A stretch of DNA of 64,000 bases, from contig OY723299.1 in assembly GCA_963210315.1 (NCBI GenBank), positions 1,798,001 to 1,862,000 of the forward strand, read 5' to 3'. Under the pieces are notes generated by a model. The model searched no databases and was not told where the DNA came from. It saw only the letters and a program-made list of their open reading frames with translations. Shown in pieces: positions 59,335-64,000 of this stretch. The DNA comes from Rhynchopus euleeides (Eukaryota > Euglenozoa > Diplonemea > Diplonemida > Diplonemidae). Within the stretch, counting starts at the first letter, position 1, and every line of letters begins with the position of its first letter. The position numbers and the translations under genes were made by a program.

Positions 59335-61143
59335 GTGGGCCGGGGCGCGGCGCCCGCCCCTCCTCTGGCAGCTCCCGGGCGGATTGGCAGGGGGGCGGGG
59401 GGAGGGGCCGAGGGGCCCTCGCTTCCGCCCGTCCCTGCCTCCGGGGGGCCTGGGTGGGTCGACATGCGGCTTGTGTTTCAGGTCGCTCCCGTCACAGAGC
59501 AGGTCCCGGGGAGAGCCGCTGCGCTGCAGGAGGAATGGGGGGCTGCGCGGAAGGAGTTTGAAACGGCAGCCCAGGAGTCGGGCCTCCACCCCATCGACGC
59601 CGAGCGCCTGGGGCAGGGGATCAAGCGGCTCGACGACATCTTCTCCGAGCTCGTCTCCAACTCCACGGGGATCGTCGCGGACGACGCCTCCTCGACGCGC
59701 CTCCTCTCCGTGGTTGACGCGATGGCATTCCCATTCCCCCTCAGCGCAGCACACCCCAACGGCTTTGCCCTCGTCCTCAAACGCCTCCATGGATACCTCA
59801 CGACGCGCCTGCCACCCCCTCTCGCCCGGAGCTTTGTCCCTCTGATATGCACAGCAGTGGTGAATGTCGCGCCTGGGCTGTTCGCCACCATGCCCACCCT
59901 CATACGCGTGTCAGACCAGCTCCGCGCGGCTGGCTTTGCAACGGAGCTGTGCCCCAACGAAGGCACGGCGGAGACGTGCATATTACAGCGGCTCCGGCAT
60001 CTCTCCACCCTCTGCTCCAAAGGGGAGATTAACCTGGCGCAGACCCTTGTAGCGGCGTTCCTCCCCCCGCGTGACACCATCCGCGAGGCACTGCGGGAGC
60101 TGATGGGCATCGGGGCCACCGTGGTGGTCATCACCAGCCTCGACTGCGCCAGCGACTTCTACAGCGTGGGTGCCCATGCAGATGTGGTGGTGCCTTGGAA
60201 GGAGCTCAGCAGGGACACACGGCCCCACCACCCCACGGAGGCCCTGCTGGTGGATGTGCCGGCGGGTCCCGGTGGCGTGGGTGGGGGTGTCGGGTCCCCG
60301 CCCCACGCGCATGCCGCCGCTTCGGCGGCGCAGGCTGAGGCGTCTGCGGGTGGCGGTGGGATGGAGCGGGGCAGCTCTGCCGAGGGGGTGCTGACGGTGC
60401 CGGGGATGATGGGTGCGCCGCCGGCAGGGGCGGCTGGTGTTGCCGTGCGGCCTGCGGCCCACGGGGAGGTGGGGCCGGCACCCCAGCAGCAGCAGCATCA
60501 GCAGGCCTCGGCATCCTCGTCATCGCTGCGTGGTGGCAAGCGTGCCTTCAGGGCACCGGTCGACTTCCCGAGGGATTGCGAGCTGCAATCGATGACGCAG
60601 ACTCTGACGGTGCAGCCCGACAGCGACGGGGTCTACGGGTATACCTGCGACAACGAGAAGAATGTCGTGGAGGTGGTGGAGGGCTCCCCTGCTGCCCGTG
60701 CAGGTGTTGTCCCCACCATGCTGGTGGCCTCGGTGCAGGAGATGGAGGGGCAGCGTGTCCTGCACGTGATCCTGCGCAAGGTCACCCGGGTTCACGGCGT
60801 GGTGACGGTGTGGCACAAGGAGTGGAGCAACGGGAAGATCCGACTTAACCACCGCGTCAACCTGCAGGGTGTGCCCACGCCCTTTGAGCACGTCATGGTT
60901 TCCGTGCCGCGCACGCCACGCCCGGACAAGCCTGACACGCTGAGGGGGGGCGGGTCATCGCTGTCGCTGCAGCAGCACGTCGAGTTCACCATCTACATCT
61001 ACCGCAAGGGTGACGAGCCGCCGACGCTTTCGGCCCGCGACGTCTCCCTTCCAACCCAGCCCGGCGAGCCATTCGGCTCTGCAGGCCCAGCACAGCCGAG
61101 GGATGACCGAAAAAAAGCCCGCGATTTCACCGTCAGAAAGTAA
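59335..61143 (+). CDS. Protein with helical N-terminal region and PDZ-like C-terminus, unknown
   Basis: 602 residues from 59335 or 559 from the ATG at 59464; the shorter form begins MRLVFQVAPV and lacks the Pro/Gly-rich start. Residues about 50-300 alternate helices and hydrophobic segments (ERLGQGIKRLDDIFSELVSN, LARSFVPLICTAVVNVAPGLF, IGATVVVITSLDCASDFYSVGAHADVVVPW), the last resembling a Rossmann-like strand-turn. A Gly/Ala/Gln-rich linker covers about 310-400. Residues about 430-490 (YGYTCDNEKNVVEVVEGSPAARAGVV...LHVILRK) have the PDZ-type 'GSPAARAG' turn before a hydrophobic strand. PDZ domains bind peptide tails. I do not recognise the whole protein. Confidence 0.6.
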   Translation: MGRGAAPAPPLAAPGRIGRGAGGGAEGPSLPPVPASGGPGWVDMRLVFQVAPVTEQVPGRAAALQEEWGAARKEFETAAQESGLHPIDAERLGQGIKRLDDIFSELVSNSTGIVADDASSTRLLSVVDAMAFPFPLSAAHPNGFALVLKRLHGYLTTRLPPPLARSFVPLICTAVVNVAPGLFATMPTLIRVSDQLRAAGFATELCPNEGTAETCILQRLRHLSTLCSKGEINLAQTLVAAFLPPRDTIREALRELMGIGATVVVITSLDCASDFYSVGAHADVVVPWKELSRDTRPHHPTEALLVDVPAGPGGVGGGVGSPPHAHAAASAAQAEASAGGGGMERGSSAEGVLTVPGMMGAPPAGAAGVAVRPAAHGEVGPAPQQQQHQQASASSSSLRGGKRAFRAPVDFPRDCELQSMTQTLTVQPDSDGVYGYTCDNEKNVVEVVEGSPAARAGVVPTMLVASVQEMEGQRVLHVILRKVTRVHGVVTVWHKEWSNGKIRLNHRVNLQGVPTPFEHVMVSVPRTPRPDKPDTLRGGGSSLSLQQHVEFTIYIYRKGDEPPTLSARDVSLPTQPGEPFGSAGPAQPRDDRKKARDFTVRK

Positions 61144-61919
61144 GAGGAAACCAGTCTAAAGAAATGGGGGGGGAGTTGTGTTGTGTTGTGTGTGCGGGTT
61201 TTTTCAAACGAAGCATAGATACAAGGGTGTTGGGTGGGTGGGGTCCGTCGGTCGGGAGTGTGCTTGTGAGTGTGAGTGTGCAATCCCGTGGTGGGTTTGT
61301 GGGGGGGTGGGGGGTGGGGTGTGCCACAACTTTTGTTCTGCCGGGCGATTGTTTTCTTTTTTTTAGTGTGCGCACACGATCCGCCACCAGAGCACCGAAC
61401 ACACAGCAAGACAGAAGTTGCTAAAAAAAATGGGGATTTGATCGGATCTCTATCCGCTGAGGGGGTGTCTTTTCTGTGAATGGGCCAGATCAGACTCTCT
61501 CTCTCTCTCTCGCGATTTGCCAAAAAAATTGAAAACCCGCCCCATACTCCCCCCCCCCCCCTCCCCCAACAACTCCGACAACACAAAACAATATCCTGAT
61601 AACAAAACGAAGACAGACGGCTATTTTTTCCACCCGATTTGCAAAGCCTGCTATAACAGAATTGTCTCGTCACCTCCCATCCCCTCCCCCCTCCACCCCT
61701 CAGTTAGTTACCTAACACAACCACCTACCCACCCCCGCCCCCCCGCCCCCCCCATCTTCCGCCGTGATGGAGGCTCTCCTAGCGTGCCTCAGATCAGGTT
61801 CTTTTCTTTCTTTTCTTTCTCTCTCTCTCTCAAGTGCTTGACAGCGTGTTGCTGGCGTGTGCCGCACTCACCCCCCCCCCCCGCAAGGCTGGAAAAATGC
61901 TGCATTTTAAAAATAAAAA

Positions 61920-61993
61920 ACATAAAATAAAATAAAGTGCAATAAAATGCAGTAAAGTGCAGTAAAATGCAGTAAAGTGCAATAAAGTGCAGG
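61920..61993 (+). repeat. Decamer array GCAGTAAAAT/GCAGTAAAGT, copy 1
   Basis: About seven units of 10 bases alternating 'gcagtaaagt' and 'gcaataaaat'. It matches the array at 62672-62733 in the same orientation. Confidence 0.85.
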
Positions 61994-62671
61994 AGAGCGT
62001 GTTGTAGGGGTGGCTCGGCGTGACGGTGGGCAGGACGCTGACCTGCCGTGCCAGGGGACCCTGATCCGCCCACTCTGGCCAACACAAGGCCACCAAGGCA
62101 GTACCCCCGCCAGGCCCGCCCTGCTGCTGTTCGGCATGCTTGATGCTGCTTCCGAGCGCCGGGGCCAATCAGGCAGCAGGCGCACCCCAGCACCGCAGGC
62201 GCAGCAGGGCGGACCAGCACGGCGGTGTGCGGTGGGCAGTCCACCTTCCTCGGACGTTGTACAGCTGAGCTGATCTGGCGTACGGGTTCTTCACCATCCC
62301 GTTCGGGGAGGCTGGACATCAGAGCGGACTGAAAGCACTCAAAGCAGGACTGAAGCCAGGCGGAGGCCGCACCGATCAGGTCCTGCTAACCCACCGACCC
62401 AACATAGGCAGGGCACATCCATCCCGGCCTGCATTCTCTGCCGGAGCCTTGGTGCGTCCCTGTGACCTTCAGGAGAACCTCCGTGCAGGAGCGGTACTTT
62501 TTGCCATCTTCTGCGGGTTTGCGGCTGTCCGCAAACTTGCAGACGTGGCTGCACCTCTGTAAAGTGGGTGTGACTCCAGCATTTGGCCTGTCCATAGTGG
62601 TCCTCCCAGCTGTACGTATGCGAAGCCCAAGGCACCACTCAGGACCATGCACTTTATCCAAAAATCCGGAA

Positions 62672-62733
62672 AATAAAATACAATAAAATGCAGTAAAATG
62701 CAGTATAATAAAGTGCAGTAACGTGCAGTAAAA
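62672..62733 (+). repeat. Decamer array GCAGTAAAAT, copy 2
   Basis: Five to six units of the same decamer, 680 bases after the first array. Confidence 0.8.
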
Positions 62734-63448
62734 ATTTGCTGCCAGCCTTGCCCCCCCCCCCCACCCCCCCTTGAAGCTCCAGCCAAAACGCAAGCGTCAT
62801 CCAAAAGCAAACGGCACATGGAGGGACCGCCCCTTCCTTTTCTCTCGCTCTCTCTCTCTCTCTCTCCGTCTCTGTTCTTCCATCCACTCTGCCTATTTGC
62901 CCACACATATCTCCCCCGTCTCACCCCGCCCCCTATATCAGTCTTGAAGATCATGATTAAAAAAAATCTAAAAGTTGCCTTGTGTGTATGTATCCGACAT
63001 CCGACACCGCCTGGGGTAGGGTGTGGACGGGGGGGGGACCCCGTCAAACACCACTCCTCCTCCTCCTCCCCCATACCCTTCCCCTTCCCTCCTTCAGTGT
63101 TCTCGCGACCGGAGGAGTCGGAGGAGTTCCTCAAAAAAAATATAAAAAATCTGACGCCGGAGGAGTGGAGGAGTGGAGGAGCTCCTCCGGGAAAAAAAAT
63201 ATTTGGGACCTGGCTGCGGAGGAGCCCTTTACAGCAGTCCTGAAACCGTTTACCGCACCGTATATTGCTCTCATGACGAAAGAGCAACACCAACCGCATG
63301 TGACTCTCCACTTTGCTTCGACTGTGGAGCGTACTCGGGGACCAGGCTAACACATGTTCACTACCGTGGCCTCCGGCGGCTGGGGGGCTCTGCCCCCCAG
63401 ACCCCCCTGTGTGACATGCATCCCATCGCCAAGTCCTTGTATGCGATC

Positions 63449-63474
63449 ATGACACCTCGGGAAAGAGGTGTCAT
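63449..63474. repeat. Perfect hairpin ATGACACCTC/GAGGTGTCAT
   Basis: Ten-base arms around GGGAAA; just upstream 'tggggggctctgccccccag' (about 63378-63397) is another hairpin. Confidence 0.6.
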
Positions 63475-63600
63475 CTAGGAACGGAACGCTTCAGCATCCT
63501 CCTTCTGGCCAACTCAGACGGAAGCTGTTGCGTCGCATTGCATGCGTGTCGCGTCGCATGTGTGTGACTGTCGTTCGCACCCGGCCGCTCAGGATCGTGG

Positions 63601-63625
63601 TCTCGCGCGCCGAAGGCGCGCGAGA
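63601..63625. repeat. GAA-loop hairpin next to A/T runs
   Basis: TCTCGCGCGCC-GAA-GGCGCGCGAGA is perfect with 11-base arms and is followed by 'aaaattttcagg', the same layout as 21350-21370 and 30718-30742. Confidence 0.7.
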
Positions 63626-63934
63626 AAAATTTTCAGGGTGGAAAAAAATTTTCCGGTCCAAAAAAACGCAAAGAAAAACTCCTCCGCACTTTCTGAAAAT
63701 CCCAAAAGTCGCGAGAACACTGCCCTCCTTACAAAAAAAACTGTCGGCCACAAATCATTCAAATCGTTCAGTACGCAGGTTTTTTTTGGTGTGATTGAGT
63801 AAGGCAAAATGTTGTATGTATGCCGCACAATGGGTAGGGGAGGGGGAGGAAAATCACTGCCTGAACTCAGGCACTGATGGCCAGTTCAGATGATATGCTT
63901 TCTTGCCTGTTGGGGTGTGTGTGTGTGTGTGGTT

Positions 63935-64000
63935 ATCAAGTTTTAAGGCGGTGTCGCCCTGCACGGGCAGTAGCACCTCCCCTTCAGTATCGCACTCCCG
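63935..64000 (-). repeat. 330-bp repeat module M, copy 3 (3' end only)
   Basis: The reverse complement matches 5177-5246 without a visible change, ending in 'cttgataacc' and a (CA)n tract. The rest of the module lies beyond the window. The sequence after the (CA)n differs from the other copies. Confidence 0.9.

Larger units (their letters stand above)
61144..63600. other. Intergenic, low complexity
   Basis: No gene. Contains GT/CT microsatellites, two decamer arrays, an inverted repeat GCAAGGCTGG (61894) / CCAGCCTTGC (62743) next to C-runs, and 63156-63196 with 'ggagga' repeats that fold with 'tcctccg'. Confidence 0.5.

Overview
This window looks like nuclear DNA of a GC-rich microbial eukaryote. 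The evidence is a eukaryotic tRNA-Gln, presequence-like N-termini, a PH domain, a ubiquitin-specific protease fold, WD40 repeats, and one gene with a probable GT-AG intron. Every gene I can support (tRNA and CDS, about a dozen) lies on the + strand, nearly all without introns. Several start just after a pyrimidine tract and an AG. One-way gene order plus such acceptors recalls polycistronic, trans-spliced genomes such as kinetoplastids and diplonemids. This is inference: no spliced-leader gene is visible and I cannot name the species.

Layout. 1-0.6 kb: end of a DUF4116 repeat gene and a tRNA-Gln. 2.3-3.3 kb: PD-(D/E)XK nuclease, probably mitochondrial. 3.3-7.9 kb: nested transposon debris, a 200-base assembly gap, two copies of a 330-bp repeat module, and the 3' half of a LINE with RNase H and two Cys/His modules. 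8.1-11.7 kb: very low-complexity protein with a C-terminal PH domain. 13.2 kb: glutathione S-transferase-like gene. 15-16.7 kb: spliced gene with a twin CxxC-AHGLP motif. 17.8-23 kb: AT-rich foldback and TIR elements. 24-26.1 kb: deubiquitinase-like protein with two zinc-finger-like motifs. 27.2-29.9 kb: two abutting TA-target TIR elements. 31.1 kb small membrane protein; 33.4 kb WD40 protein; 36.3 kb NAD(P)HX epimerase; 41 kb unknown helical protein; 45.4 kb P-loop NTPase plus restriction-endonuclease-like protein (Crinkler/RHS type); 49.6 kb prolyl-hydroxylase-like 2OG-Fe oxygenase; 59.3 kb protein with a PDZ-like C-terminus.

The most unusual region is 51.6-57.2 kb. Three related 31-bp minisatellites and a short captured-looking coding segment lie between terminal inverted repeats (GGGGGTCTTCGCT) with a 3-bp AGA target duplication. 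A 108-bp relative with the same ends and its own 3-bp duplication sits at 37.4 kb. Other recurring themes are TA-target foldback elements, each built on its own AT-rich palindromic motif, and about 35-bp direct repeats around short unrelated segments. The genes belong to unrelated pathways and show no operon-like logic. Everything was read by eye: repeat boundaries are good to a few bases where stated, and family names are motif-based.
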